This document shows positions 53,348-61,670 of a stretch of DNA of 64,000 nt, piece by piece (position 1 is the stretch's first letter; each line of letters opens with the position of its first letter). The notes under the pieces were generated by a model that made no database searches, had not been told where the DNA came from, and worked only from the letters and a program-made list of their open reading frames with translations. The DNA comes from Opacimonas sp002292215 (lineage in GTDB: Bacteria > Pseudomonadota > Gammaproteobacteria > Enterobacterales > Alteromonadaceae). A program made the position numbers and the translations under genes. The stretch spans positions 744,001-808,000 of the forward strand of contig OX044360.1 in NCBI GenBank assembly GCA_943846745.1. The letters are read 5' to 3'.

Positions 53348-53944
53348 TTATTCCAGAGATTTTGCCAGACTAAATGCACCACGTATTTGTCCTAACTGAT
53401 ATCCAGTTGCCATGTCACTTGGATAGGTAGTGTTAATAATTGATTGTACTGCTGGATTGATATTTGTGCCATGACAATTTAAACACACTCCTTCTACTGG
53501 CTGTGCTTGCATATAGCGATAGGTATTATTTACGATTTGTGATGATTTGAGCACCGCAGCCTCTCCCTGTGTAGATTGCTGTTCTGCAAACCACGCTAAT
53601 GTTGAACGTTCATGCTCGTCTGGTGTGGCCGTATCGATATTACGTGGCTGTAAACTCACTCGTTTTACCTCCCAGCCAGTTTCTGCACTTAATGCTTTTG
53701 CTATTGCAGGTGCTTCAACAGCGCAAATATCCACGGCATGTACTAAACCTCCCGATTGAATCGCTGCTTTGAGTTTCGGTTTTAATGTACCACCAAAACG
53801 CTGTGTAATTGTTTGTGCCTCGGTTTCTAACGCCAATTTATCATCTGGTGAATATAACTTAGCAGAACAGCCTTGCACACCTAACAACCCCAAGCTGAAT
53901 AAAGTAATGATTGATGTATGACGAATAAATATTGAACGATTCAT
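53348..53944 (-). CDS. DUF3365 (Tll0287-like) heme-binding lipoprotein
   Basis: 198 residues. Signal ends LLGVQGC, a lipobox, so it is probably a membrane-anchored periplasmic protein. DUF3365 features: AVDICAVEAPAIAKALS and the c-type heme motif CLNCH in PVEGVCLNCHGTNI near residue 155, followed by YPSDMATGYQLGQIRGAFSL. Such domains are small heme sensors or cytochromes. It lies 75 bases upstream of the permease on the same strand and may share its transcript. An FNR-like site is found upstream. Confidence 0.9.
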   Translation of the reverse strand: MNRSIFIRHTSIITLFSLGLLGVQGCSAKLYSPDDKLALETEAQTITQRFGGTLKPKLKAAIQSGGLVHAVDICAVEAPAIAKALSAETGWEVKRVSLQPRNIDTATPDEHERSTLAWFAEQQSTQGEAAVLKSSQIVNNTYRYMQAQPVEGVCLNCHGTNINPAVQSIINTTYPSDMATGYQLGQIRGAFSLAKSLE

Positions 53945-54040
53945 AGTCTTAGCTCCGATATTTCAAATAATAATAAAAAGGAAAATAATAAAAAAAGAGA
54001 GGATTTATTCTTATATTAGCTCAAGTAATCGTACTATATG

Positions 54041-54054
54041 TTGAGTTATATCAA
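54041..54054. promoter_or_regulatory. FNR-like site upstream of the DUF3365 gene
   Basis: TTGAGTTATATCAA differs by one base from TTGAT-N4-ATCAA. It lies 97 bases before the heme protein start. Confidence 0.4.
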
Positions 54055-54167
54055 ACAATATTTGTGTGTTTTTACGTCACCCAACCATTAATCGCCGCAT
54101 AATTGTGTGTATTTCAGGCATTTGAAACAAAGTTAAGTGAAAATTGCCTTTTTTCCACAAAAAAGGG

Positions 54168-54196
54168 TTGACGAGCATTCTCTCAATACGCATAAT
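54168..54196 (+). promoter_or_regulatory. Promoter of the tRNA cluster
   Basis: TTGACG (54168-54173), 17 bases, CATAAT (54191-54196), followed by the GC-rich discriminator ACGCCCCG typical of stringently controlled stable-RNA promoters. Confidence 0.8.
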
Positions 54197-54208
54197 ACGC
54201 CCCGCTTC

Positions 54209-54228
54209 AACGGACAACATTGTCCGTT
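54209..54228 (+). ncRNA. Leader hairpin of the tRNA transcript
   Basis: AACGGACAA and TTGTCCGTT, a perfect 9-bp inverted repeat around CA, ending eight bases before the first tRNA. No T-run. It may serve 5' processing or be an operator near the start site. Confidence 0.4.
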
Positions 54229-54236
54229 TAGTAAGT

Positions 54237-54313
54237 GGCTAAGTAGCTCAGTTGGTTAGAGCACATCACTCATAATGATGGGGTCGCAGGTTCGAATCCC
54301 GCCTTAGCCACCA
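54237..54313 (+). tRNA. tRNA-Met (CAT), elongator
   Basis: 77 bases with CCA. Acceptor GGCTAAG/CTTAGCC, D arm GCTC/GAGC, anticodon stem CATCA/TGATG with loop CTCATAA (CAT), T loop TTCGAAT. G1-C72 and the anticodon stem sequence exclude the initiator. First of four tRNAs. Confidence 0.97.
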
Positions 54314-54358
54314 TTTATTTCTGTACTAGAAGTAAATGAGATAGAGAGCAAACTCCGT

Positions 54359-54443
54359 GCGGGAGTGGTGGAATTGGTAGACACGCTGGATTTAGGTTCC
54401 AGTGCTTCACGGCGTGAGAGTTCAAGTCTCTCCTTCCGCACCA
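54359..54443 (+). tRNA. tRNA-Leu (TAG)
   Basis: 85 bases with CCA and a long variable arm. Acceptor GCGGGAG/CTTCCGC, anticodon stem CTGGA/TTCCAG region with loop TTTAGGT (TAG), T loop TTCAAGT. Confidence 0.97.
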
Positions 54444-54447
54444 TTGT

Positions 54448-54523
54448 TGGGGTATAGCCAAGCTGGTAAGGCAACGGGTTTTGATCCCGTCATCCGTAGG
54501 TTCGAGTCCTGCTACCCCAGCCA
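54448..54523 (+). tRNA. tRNA-Gln (TTG), copy 2
   Basis: 76 bases with CCA, four bases after tRNA-Leu. Identical to copy 1 at 44794, and the following nine bases (CATTCTCTT) are also shared. Confidence 0.97.
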
Positions 54524-54607
54524 TTCTCTCTTGTGTAGTTTGTCCTTAACACCCGGTGTTAAGTAGATATGTTGCCAAACATATCGTCCAGTGAATTAGT
54601 TTTCTAC

Positions 54608-54683
54608 TGGGGTATAGCCAAGTTGGTAAGGCAACGGGTTTTGATCCCGTCATCCGTAGGTTCGAGTCCTGCTACCCCAGCCA
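54608..54683 (+). tRNA. tRNA-Gln (TTG), copy 3
   Basis: 76 bases with CCA; differs from copies 1 and 2 by one base in the D loop (AGTTGG instead of AGCTGG). Last of the Met-Leu-Gln-Gln cluster. Confidence 0.97.
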
Positions 54684-54820
54684 TTTCACTTCCAATTTCC
54701 TTCAAAATCATGTTATATCAATTAAAAAATAACCACTATCCTGTACAAACTAGGTTTTGTAGGTAATTTATCATACACTTATCGCTTAGTTAATCATTTC
54801 ATCATACAAAAGAGTCACAC

Positions 54821-56230
54821 ATGATCATTGATATCATCGACGCAATAAATACTGTCCTATGGGGACGTGGCCAAGTCCTTATATATATCCTACTGATTGG
54901 CGGTATCTTTTTCACCTGGAAACTCGGCTTTATACAGGTCAAGCACTTCACCCACATGTTTGGGATAATGCGCAACTCAACCGCTTCAGATAAAGCGGGT
55001 ATATCCTCTTTTCAAGCATTGTGTACGTCCCTCTCGGCGCGTGTCGGCACGGGTAATTTAGCAGGTGTCGCCGTTGCTATATCATTGGGTGGTGCTGGCG
55101 CGATATTTTGGATGTGGGTCATTGCCTTTTTAGGAATGGCGACCGGTTTTGCTGAGAGCGTGCTAGGCCAATTATACAAAGTTAAGGATGCCAATGGTGA
55201 ATACCGTGGTGGCCCAGCATATTATATCCAACAAGGTCTCAAAAAACGTTGGTTAGCCGTATTGTTCTCATTGTGCTTATTTTTAGGCTACGGCTTTATT
55301 TTTTCCGCGGTACAAGCCAACACCATTACTGATGCCTTAAACAATGCCTATGGTATTGACACGTTATATTCGGGTTTAGTCATTATTAGTTTAGCCGCAT
55401 TAATTGTTGTAGGCGGATTCAGAGCCATTGCAAATTTTGCACAATGGGTAGTACCGTTCATGGGTGTCACCTACGTCTTAGTCGCATTAGGTATTATGAT
55501 TATCAATATTGATTTATTACCTGGAGTACTCAGTGATATTGTATTGCAAGCATTTGGTTTACAAGAAGCCGTTGCCGGTACGTTTGGTGCTGCCATAGCG
55601 AATGGTGTGCAACGTGGGTTATACTCAAATGAAGCAGGTTCAGGTAGTGTGCCACATGCAGCCGCAGCAGCAACACCTAATCCTAACCACCCTGCAGCGC
55701 AAGGCTATGTGCAAATGTTGGGTGTATTTGTTGATACTATGATCTTGTGTACGGCTACCGCGTTTATTATTTTGTTAGCGGGCGGCAGTGCTAGTGATCA
55801 AATGGAAGGGATTCGCTTAACTCAGTCTGCTATGGAATTTCATTTAGGTAGCAGTGGTGCAGATTTTGTCGCTGCCGCTATTTCTTTATTCGCGTTTACC
55901 TCAGTCGTCGCTAATTATGCCTACGGCGAGAGTAATCTACATATGTTTAAGCTCGATAACAAAATCGGTCGTGGTTGTTACACTGCCGGTTATCTGATTA
56001 TGATCCTGTGGGGCTCAATGGCTGCCATGCCGCAAGTGTGGGCCGCCGCTGATATGGCATTAGGGTTAATGACCGTGATCAACATGATAGCGATTGTCAT
56101 GATGACACCCACCATTGTGTCTATCACCAAAGACTACATTGGTAAGCTTGAACGCAAAGAGACAATAACATACAAAACCGGGGACTGTGAGATCCAAGGT
56201 GACACAGAAAAAGGGATTTGGGATAAGTAA
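54821..56230 (+). CDS. Sodium:alanine/glycine symporter (AGCS family)
   Basis: 469 residues with about eleven membrane helices. The AGCS signature GVQRGLYSNEAGSGSVPHAAAAA near residue 270 and the N-terminal SSFQALCTSLSARVGTGNLAGVAVAISLGGAGAIFWMW with the substrate and Na+ site residues are present. It imports alanine or glycine with Na+. No riboswitch is evident in the 137 bases before it. Lies between the tRNA cluster and the convergent small membrane protein gene. Confidence 0.95.
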   Translation: MIIDIIDAINTVLWGRGQVLIYILLIGGIFFTWKLGFIQVKHFTHMFGIMRNSTASDKAGISSFQALCTSLSARVGTGNLAGVAVAISLGGAGAIFWMWVIAFLGMATGFAESVLGQLYKVKDANGEYRGGPAYYIQQGLKKRWLAVLFSLCLFLGYGFIFSAVQANTITDALNNAYGIDTLYSGLVIISLAALIVVGGFRAIANFAQWVVPFMGVTYVLVALGIMIINIDLLPGVLSDIVLQAFGLQEAVAGTFGAAIANGVQRGLYSNEAGSGSVPHAAAAATPNPNHPAAQGYVQMLGVFVDTMILCTATAFIILLAGGSASDQMEGIRLTQSAMEFHLGSSGADFVAAAISLFAFTSVVANYAYGESNLHMFKLDNKIGRGCYTAGYLIMILWGSMAAMPQVWAAADMALGLMTVINMIAIVMMTPTIVSITKDYIGKLERKETITYKTGDCEIQGDTEKGIWDK

Positions 56231-56238
56231 TAAGCTTA

Positions 56239-56415
56239 TCAACGCAACATAAACATAATCAGCTGCACGATTAACGCCACCCCGACTAATGGCAAGATCC
56301 AGCGGCTGATTTTGCTAGTGTCTTCATCAGAGATCCGCATCTTGGAATTTTCTATGACTTTGGTCACCACAAACAAAGTCAAAAATAAAATTACTAAAAT
56401 ATAAATAATCGTCAT
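56239..56415 (-). CDS. Small two-span membrane protein, unknown
   Basis: 58 residues, easily overlooked. ATG 56415 lies three bases after the ubiF stop, with GGGGAT about nine bases upstream. Two hydrophobic helices (MTIIYILVILFLTLFVVTKV and WILPLVGVALIVQLIMFML) flank a charged loop with MRISDEDTSKISR. The codons read cleanly to a TGA. Position suggests cotranscription with ubiF. No family recognised. Confidence 0.7.
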   Translation of the reverse strand: MTIIYILVILFLTLFVVTKVIENSKMRISDEDTSKISRWILPLVGVALIVQLIMFMLR

Positions 56416-56418
56416 CAG

Positions 56419-57591
56419 TTAGATCCCCATGGCTTTTTTCATGACTGCATGCTTTAGTTTACCGCCTTTATCAGCACCAAATAGCCCAATATTACGCAGC
56501 GCTTTGAGAACAGGATTGGTATTAGAAAAGGCAACATAAAACCCATCCATCGCTGTCATCATTTGTAAATTAGCACGTTGACGAGGTTTTTCGTATTCAG
56601 TGACTATATTACCTTCGTGAGCAATGACTTCTAACAAGCACTTAACATCCTGAAAACCGATGTTGACCCCCTGCCCGGCTAAAGGATTAATAGCGTGCGC
56701 CGCATCCCCAATTAAAATAACGTTATGTTTGATATAGCGTACCGCATGCATGCGAGATATTGGAAAAGATGCACAATCAAGCACTTCAAATTCACCTAAA
56801 TCATTAGGAAATCGAGCACGTATTGCAGCATGCAAATCCGATTTATCGGCTTGCTCTGCCAGTATTTTTAACTCATTAATCCGCTCTGGTCTGTCATACC
56901 ACACTAATGATGCATAATCTTCGTGCATCGGTAAAAACGCCAAAGGACCAGAAGGCATAAATTGTTGCCACGTTAAACTTTGTCCACGATCTTGGCTCTC
57001 AACATCGCTGTAATGATTTTTGATTGTGATACCCAACGCTTGCTGCTCATATTGCCAGCCTTGAGTTGTAATCCCTGCTGACTCGCGAACACCTGATTTA
57101 ACTCCATCCGCAGCAATAATAGTTTGTGCTTTGATGTTTGTTCCATCAGTACAAATCACCCTACCCGTTTTGGCATCACTGCTCAACACCGTAGAGTGAA
57201 TGACGCGACAATTATCATACTCTGCCAATGCTGCACCTAAACCTAGTTGGGTGATTCGGTTTTCGACAAACACACCTAAACGCTGTGCACCGATATCAGC
57301 GGCATGAAACTCAGTGCGTGCAAGTGGATGCTCCCATACTGCTAATCCTGTATAAGGACGAGTACGCATTGTCTCAATATGTTGCCATGCGCCTAAATTG
57401 GTTAAAAACTCAACACTGGCTTGGGCTAATGCAGACATGCGCAGATCAGGCGGTTGACTAGGATTAAAAGCAGGTGCAGGAAAGGCTTCAATCAATACAA
57501 CGTCTTTGTTCAGGCGTGCTAAGCCCAGAGCCATTGCGGTTCCAACCATACCACCACCGACAACAACGTATTGAGTTTGCATTTGCGACAT
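56419..57591 (-). CDS. ubiF: 3-demethoxyubiquinol 3-hydroxylase UbiF
   Basis: 390 residues. FAD-dependent monooxygenase of the UbiH/UbiF/UbiI group. The FAD Rossmann motif VVVGGGMVGTAMALGLA is at residues 9-25, DG motif IIAADGVKSGVRE mid-protein and VILIGDAAHAINPLAGQGVNIGFQDV near residue 285. UbiF rather than UbiH or UbiI is inferred from its place: next to the Met-Leu-Gln tRNA cluster and divergent from miaB, as in E. coli. AAGGA five bases before ATG 57591. Confidence 0.9.
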   Translation of the reverse strand: MSQMQTQYVVVGGGMVGTAMALGLARLNKDVVLIEAFPAPAFNPSQPPDLRMSALAQASVEFLTNLGAWQHIETMRTRPYTGLAVWEHPLARTEFHAADIGAQRLGVFVENRITQLGLGAALAEYDNCRVIHSTVLSSDAKTGRVICTDGTNIKAQTIIAADGVKSGVRESAGITTQGWQYEQQALGITIKNHYSDVESQDRGQSLTWQQFMPSGPLAFLPMHEDYASLVWYDRPERINELKILAEQADKSDLHAAIRARFPNDLGEFEVLDCASFPISRMHAVRYIKHNVILIGDAAHAINPLAGQGVNIGFQDVKCLLEVIAHEGNIVTEYEKPRQRANLQMMTAMDGFYVAFSNTNPVLKALRNIGLFGADKGGKLKHAVMKKAMGI

Positions 57592-57750
57592 GAGATTCCT
57601 TATTGCCTTGAGAAGAGTGATTAAATGGCCTTACTATAAGGGTATTATGATGGAGGAGTCGATTAGGTGCAAGACTGTCAGCACAACACTAGTCATTGGC
57701 GCAATTACAGGCTAAAATACACAAAATAGTTACAGACAGACATCCCATCC

Positions 57751-59181
57751 ATGAGCCAAAAATTATATATCAAAACCTGGGGCTGCCAAATGAACGAGTA
57801 TGACTCGGAAAAAATGGCAGACTTGTTAGACGCCACTCACGGTTATACGCTTGCGCAAGAGCCTGAAGACGCAGATGTTATTTTACTTAACACGTGTTCT
57901 ATTCGCGAAAAAGCCCAAGAAAAAGTATTCCATCAGTTAGGCCGCTGGAAAAACCTTAAAATAGCTAAACCGGATTTGATTATTGGTGTGGGTGGATGTG
58001 TGGCATCACAAGAAGGCGATCATATTCGTCAACGTGCCCCTTATGTTGACATTATTTTTGGCCCCCAAACCTTACACCGTTTACCTGAGATGATCAGAGA
58101 TATAAAAGGCGGCTCAAAGAGCGTCGTTGATGTCAGCTTCCCAGAAATTGAAAAGTTTGACCGTTTACCCGAACCTCGCGCCGATGGTCCAAGTGCTTTT
58201 GTCTCGATTATGGAAGGGTGTTCTAAGTATTGTACTTTTTGCGTGGTACCTTACACCCGCGGTGAGGAAGTCTCACGTCCTGTCGACGATGTATTAGTAG
58301 AAATCGCACAACTTGCTGAGCAAGGTGTACGTGAAGTGAATCTGTTAGGCCAAAATGTCAATGCGTTCCGTGGCCCACATTTCGATGGTAGTGTCTGTCG
58401 TTTTGCTGAGTTGTTAGAGCTGATTGCGTCAATTGATGGTATTGACCGAATTCGTTACACAACATCACACCCTGTCGAATTTACTGATGATATTGTCGAT
58501 GCTTACGCGTCTATTCCTGAATTGGTGGATCACTTACATCTACCAGTGCAAAGCGGTTCTGACCGTATTTTGAATCTGATGAAACGTGGTCATACGGCTA
58601 TTGAATACAAATCAAAAATTCGCGCATTAAAGAAAATTCGCCCTAATTTATCCATGTCATCTGATTTTATCATTGGCTTTCCGGGTGAATCTGAACAGGA
58701 TTTTGCAGACACCATGAAACTCATTAACGATATTGATTATGATATGAGCTTTAGCTTCATTTACTCGGCACGTCCTGGAACACCAGCAGCAGATTTGCCC
58801 GATGATGTGAGTGAAGAAGAAAAGAAAAAACGATTGTGGATCCTACAAGATCGCATCAATCAAAGTGCTTTACGTATCGCACGTAGCATGCTTAATACCG
58901 AACAGCGTATATTAGTCGAAGGCCCATCCAAGAAAAATCCAATGGAGCTAACTGGCCGTACTGAAAATAATCGCGTCGTTAACTTTGAAGGCACACCTGA
59001 TATGATTGGTCAGTTTCTAGATGTTATGATCACCGACGTATTCAGTAACTCTTTACGTGGTGATGTATTGCGCCGCGAGAGTGAAATGGGCCTGCGTATT
59101 GCAGTTTCACCACAAAGCATTGTACAAAAACAAGCACAATCGTTAGGGGTCAATGTTGTGACACCTGCTCCACAAGCGTAA
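57751..59181 (+). CDS. miaB: tRNA-2-methylthio-N6-dimethylallyladenosine synthase
   Basis: 476 residues. Radical-SAM methylthiotransferase acting on i6A37 of tRNAs. N-terminal cluster Cys in KTWGCQMNEYDSE, LNTCSIREKA and GVGGCVAS; the radical-SAM motif CSKYCTFCVVPYTRG near residue 156; a C-terminal TRAM domain. First gene of miaB-phoH-ybeY-corC-lnt. Confidence 0.98.
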   Translation: MSQKLYIKTWGCQMNEYDSEKMADLLDATHGYTLAQEPEDADVILLNTCSIREKAQEKVFHQLGRWKNLKIAKPDLIIGVGGCVASQEGDHIRQRAPYVDIIFGPQTLHRLPEMIRDIKGGSKSVVDVSFPEIEKFDRLPEPRADGPSAFVSIMEGCSKYCTFCVVPYTRGEEVSRPVDDVLVEIAQLAEQGVREVNLLGQNVNAFRGPHFDGSVCRFAELLELIASIDGIDRIRYTTSHPVEFTDDIVDAYASIPELVDHLHLPVQSGSDRILNLMKRGHTAIEYKSKIRALKKIRPNLSMSSDFIIGFPGESEQDFADTMKLINDIDYDMSFSFIYSARPGTPAADLPDDVSEEEKKKRLWILQDRINQSALRIARSMLNTEQRILVEGPSKKNPMELTGRTENNRVVNFEGTPDMIGQFLDVMITDVFSNSLRGDVLRRESEMGLRIAVSPQSIVQKQAQSLGVNVVTPAPQA

Positions 59182-59216
59182 TTAATTTATAACCATAGCT
59201 ATCCATCGAGGCATTT

Positions 59217-60293
59217 TTGAGTAATTTAGACGTTAGAGAAATTTTATTAGTACCAGAAGATAATAAACGTTTGTCCAGTTTATGTGGACCATACGATAAT
59301 AATATCAAACAACTAGAACGTCGTTTAGGTGTGGAAATCACTTACCGCAATAATGCTTTTAAAATCATTGGTAATGCTGCAATTAACGAAGTTACTATTG
59401 AATTACTTAAACAACTCTACGTCGAGACAGCACCGGTGCACGGTGCTATCAAAGAAATTGACCCTGAAGATATTCATCTCGCCATCCAAACACAACGGGT
59501 GTTGGAGCAAACTCGCGACGACGATCATCCCTATGGCAAACAAGTACAAATCAAAACCAAACGCGGAGTTGTTAAACCCCGTAACCCCAATCAAGGTGAA
59601 TATGTATCAAACATCATGAATCATGATATTACGTTTGGTATTGGCCCTGCAGGAACGGGTAAAACCTATTTAGCCGTAGCCTGCGCCGTTGATGCATTAG
59701 AACGTCAAGAAATACGTCGTATATTATTGACCAGACCTGCTGTAGAAGCTGGTGAAAAATTGGGTTTTTTACCTGGGGATTTATCGCAAAAAGTCGATCC
59801 GTACCTACGCCCTTTATATGATGCGTTATTTGAAATGCTCGGGTTTGAAAAAGTCGAAAAGCTCATTGAGAGAAATGTAATTGAGATTGCCCCGCTTGCT
59901 TATATGCGTGGTAGGACTTTAAACGATGCCTTTATTATTTTAGATGAAAGCCAAAATACGACTAGCGAACAAATGAAAATGTTCCTAACACGGATTGGTT
60001 TTAATTCTAAAGCGGTGATCACCGGTGATATTACTCAAATCGATTTACCACGCGGTGTGCGCTCTGGATTGCGTCATAGCATCGAAGTCTTACCTGATGT
60101 GGAAGAAATCTCCTTTAATTTTTTTAACGCTCAAGATGTGGTTCGTCATCCTGTTGTTGCTCGTATTGTGCAAGCGTACGAAAAATACGATGACCAGCAA
60201 GCGCAAACTAAGGCGAAACGTAAACAAGAAGAACGTGAAAAAGCTGAAGCCATTGCTGCTGCACAAATCATTGCCAATAATAAACCGTCATGA
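59217..60293 (+). CDS. ybeZ: PhoH-family ATPase (YbeZ)
   Basis: 358 residues. TTG start at 59217 with GAGG about seven bases upstream; no earlier ATG in frame. P-loop GPAGTGKTYLAVACAVDAL near residue 140 and Walker B AFIILDESQNTTSEQMKMFLTRIG are typical. YbeZ interacts with YbeY in rRNA maturation. The tail is highly charged (KAKRKQEEREKAEAIAA). Stop overlaps the ybeY ATG (ATGA). Confidence 0.96.
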   Translation: MSNLDVREILLVPEDNKRLSSLCGPYDNNIKQLERRLGVEITYRNNAFKIIGNAAINEVTIELLKQLYVETAPVHGAIKEIDPEDIHLAIQTQRVLEQTRDDDHPYGKQVQIKTKRGVVKPRNPNQGEYVSNIMNHDITFGIGPAGTGKTYLAVACAVDALERQEIRRILLTRPAVEAGEKLGFLPGDLSQKVDPYLRPLYDALFEMLGFEKVEKLIERNVIEIAPLAYMRGRTLNDAFIILDESQNTTSEQMKMFLTRIGFNSKAVITGDITQIDLPRGVRSGLRHSIEVLPDVEEISFNFFNAQDVVRHPVVARIVQAYEKYDDQQAQTKAKRKQEEREKAEAIAAAQIIANNKPS

Positions 60294-60757
60294 ATACCTC
60301 CATCGATGTTGATATTCAATGGGCGTTAACCGATATCGAGCAACCTTTAACGGATGTACTTATCTTACAGACGGTTGAACAAGTATTAACTGAGCATAAT
60401 GCTGGACAAGGTGAATTGACCGTTCGCTTTGTTGATATCAAGGAATCACAAAGCTTAAACAACGCCTATCGAGGCAAAGATAAGCCCACTAATGTGTTAT
60501 CTTTCCCCAGTGAACTCCCTGATTTTATTGAATCCCCATTGTTGGGTGATTTAGTCATTTGTCATGCTGTGGTTAGCCAAGAAGCGCTGGAGCAAAACAA
60601 AGCAATCAATGCCCATTATCAGCATTTGATTATACATGGCGTGTTACATTTATTGGGCTTTGATCATATTGAAGAAGCGGATGCTGATGTCATGGAAGCA
60701 CATGAAATTACCTTGTTAGACAAATTAGGCATTGACGATCCCTATCAAGTTGATTAA
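60290..60757 (+). CDS. ybeY: Endoribonuclease YbeY
   Basis: 155 residues. Zinc-dependent RNase in 16S rRNA 3' end maturation. Zinc motif HGVLHLLGFDHIEEADADVME (HxxxHxxGxDH) and NNAYRGKDKPTNVLSFP are intact. Overlaps ybeZ by four bases. Confidence 0.98.
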   Translation: MNTSIDVDIQWALTDIEQPLTDVLILQTVEQVLTEHNAGQGELTVRFVDIKESQSLNNAYRGKDKPTNVLSFPSELPDFIESPLLGDLVICHAVVSQEALEQNKAINAHYQHLIIHGVLHLLGFDHIEEADADVMEAHEITLLDKLGIDDPYQVD

Positions 60758-60807
60758 TTTAACCATATACCTATTTATTTTTATTTAATTGAGAAAAAAA
60801 ACACACA

Positions 60808-61668
60808 ATGAGCGACGATAACCCCCACTCTACGAACGGTTCTGCAACCAAAGGTTGGATAGAGAAAATCAAAGACACTTTTAGTCCAGAACCGACAAAC
60901 CACGAAGAACTTGTGGATGTCATTAATGAAGCTGAACTTAATGACGTAATTAATCCACAAACCCGCGAGATGATCGAGGGTGTTATCGGAGTCAACAAGA
61001 TGAAAGTGCGAGATATTATGATCCCTCGCGCCCAAATGATCACCATTGATGTCAACGCGACAGCAGCACAATTAATCCCACAAGTCATTGAGTCCGCTCA
61101 CTCCCGCTTTCCTGTTATTAGTGAAGATAAAGACCACATCGAAGGCATATTATTAGCCAAAGATTTATTGGCCTATGTTTTTAATCAAGAAGCCGAGCTC
61201 GTCCTAAAAGACATCTTACGCGATGCTGTGATTGTCCCAGAATCAAAACGTGTTGATGTATTACTCAAAGACTTTCGTCAACAACGCTATCATATGGCAA
61301 TAGTCGTCGATGAATACGGCGGCGTGTCAGGCTTGGTAACCATCGAAGATATCCTAGAATTGATTGTCGGCCAAATTGAAGACGAGCACGATGCAGACGA
61401 CCAAGAAACAGATGGTATCAGACCACTTAACAAACTGACTTATTCGGTTAAAGCATTGACGCAGGTAAGTGAGTTTAATACGTTTTTTGCCACTAAATTT
61501 AGTGAAGATGAAGCAGATACCATTGCCGGTATCGTCTTGAAAGGGTTTGGTCACATGCCTGAAACAGGGGATAAAATCACTCTAAATGACATAGAGTTCA
61601 AAGTGACTAACTCAGATAAGCGTCGCATCCAACAGCTTAAAGTAACCTTGCCAGAGGAACGAACGTAA
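60808..61668 (+). CDS. corC: CorC/HlyC-family CBS-domain protein
   Basis: 286 residues, no membrane segment. Two CBS domains (about residues 70-195: VRDIMIPRAQMITIDVNAT and FRQQRYHMAIVVDEYGGVSGLVTIEDILE) and a C-terminal transporter-associated domain (ETGDKITLNDIEFKVTNSDKRRIQQLKV). Thought to act in Mg2+/Co2+ efflux. Ends two bases before lnt. Confidence 0.96.
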   Translation: MSDDNPHSTNGSATKGWIEKIKDTFSPEPTNHEELVDVINEAELNDVINPQTREMIEGVIGVNKMKVRDIMIPRAQMITIDVNATAAQLIPQVIESAHSRFPVISEDKDHIEGILLAKDLLAYVFNQEAELVLKDILRDAVIVPESKRVDVLLKDFRQQRYHMAIVVDEYGGVSGLVTIEDILELIVGQIEDEHDADDQETDGIRPLNKLTYSVKALTQVSEFNTFFATKFSEDEADTIAGIVLKGFGHMPETGDKITLNDIEFKVTNSDKRRIQQLKVTLPEERT

Positions 61669-61670
61669 GC

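Noticed and set aside
54315..54524. Minus-strand frame of 69 codons beginning MAGVAGLEPT
   Set aside because: It is the reverse complement of the Leu and Gln tRNA genes, a well-known artefact.
54684..54820. Riboswitch (for example glycine) before the AGCS symporter
   Set aside because: Only a small TACAAA/TTTGTA hairpin is seen; no conserved aptamer elements were recognised.
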